Assembly (NCBI RefSeq): GCF_029227915.1
Contig: NC_079889.1
Span: 1,738,001-1,798,000, forward strand
DNA: 60,000 nt
Direction: 5' to 3'
Origin: Hydractinia symbiolongicarpus
Taxonomy: Eukaryota > Cnidaria > Hydrozoa > Anthoathecata > Hydractiniidae
More notes on this DNA, generated by a model. The model ran no database searches. It was not told the origin of the DNA and saw only the letters and a program-made list of their open reading frames with translations. The letters are not shown here. The stretch's first letter is position 1.

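Overview
The window is eukaryotic, from an invertebrate metazoan and most likely a cnidarian. It is AT-rich, with spliceosomal introns (shortest about 74 bp), phase-1 exon modules, PA14 modules, tRNA-derived SINEs, non-LTR retrotransposon remnants, MITEs and Helitron-like repeats. The species cannot be named from this sequence alone.

The coding content is explained by one very large gene on the minus strand, running from beyond the right edge (position 60000) to a stop codon at 8546-8548. I reconstructed 43 exons by hand from GT/AG sites and frame continuity, numbered here from the right edge. All 42 introns keep one open frame: 36 are phase 1, five are phase 2 (all inside PA14 modules) and one is phase 0. 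The window holds about 6,890 codons, and the 5' end is missing. In order, the product has: a His/Asp-rich exon with a 27-residue tandem repeat (55357-60000); poly-Gly, Ala-rich and polybasic segments (48344-55271); four PA14-like modules separated by linkers (31053-47996); Gly-rich segments and helical segments (17251-30117); a 5-kb low-complexity exon with Ala-, His-, acidic and Pro-rich zones (11739-16787); and a short C-terminal region with a recurring GPNPYEVLTSD motif (8546-10885). Low complexity, few but paired cysteines, many basic cleavage-like sites and PA14 modules suggest a secreted structural, adhesive or extracellular-matrix protein. That role is inference; no known full-length family was recognised.

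The left 8.5 kb lies downstream of the gene. It holds Helitron-like elements, a 9-bp-TSD MITE, a tandem tRNA-derived SINE array, a minimal tRNA-like cloverleaf without an anticodon arm, a 1.2-kb AT-rich satellite with an inserted foldback element, a decayed LINE endonuclease fragment, and a detached duplicate of part of exon 41 with its intron.

The introns carry most of the other structure. Items include an inverted repeat with two hammerhead-ribozyme-like motifs (21304-22019), a 128-bp tandem repeat (28285-28915), a 108/111-bp minisatellite open on both strands (31693-32873), a 5'-truncated LINE reverse transcriptase (36700-38193), a minisatellite grown from a splice-donor region (40570-41350), Helitron-like tandem arrays (42249-42875 and 52876-53493) and a 1.4-kb TIR-bounded element (53531-54929).
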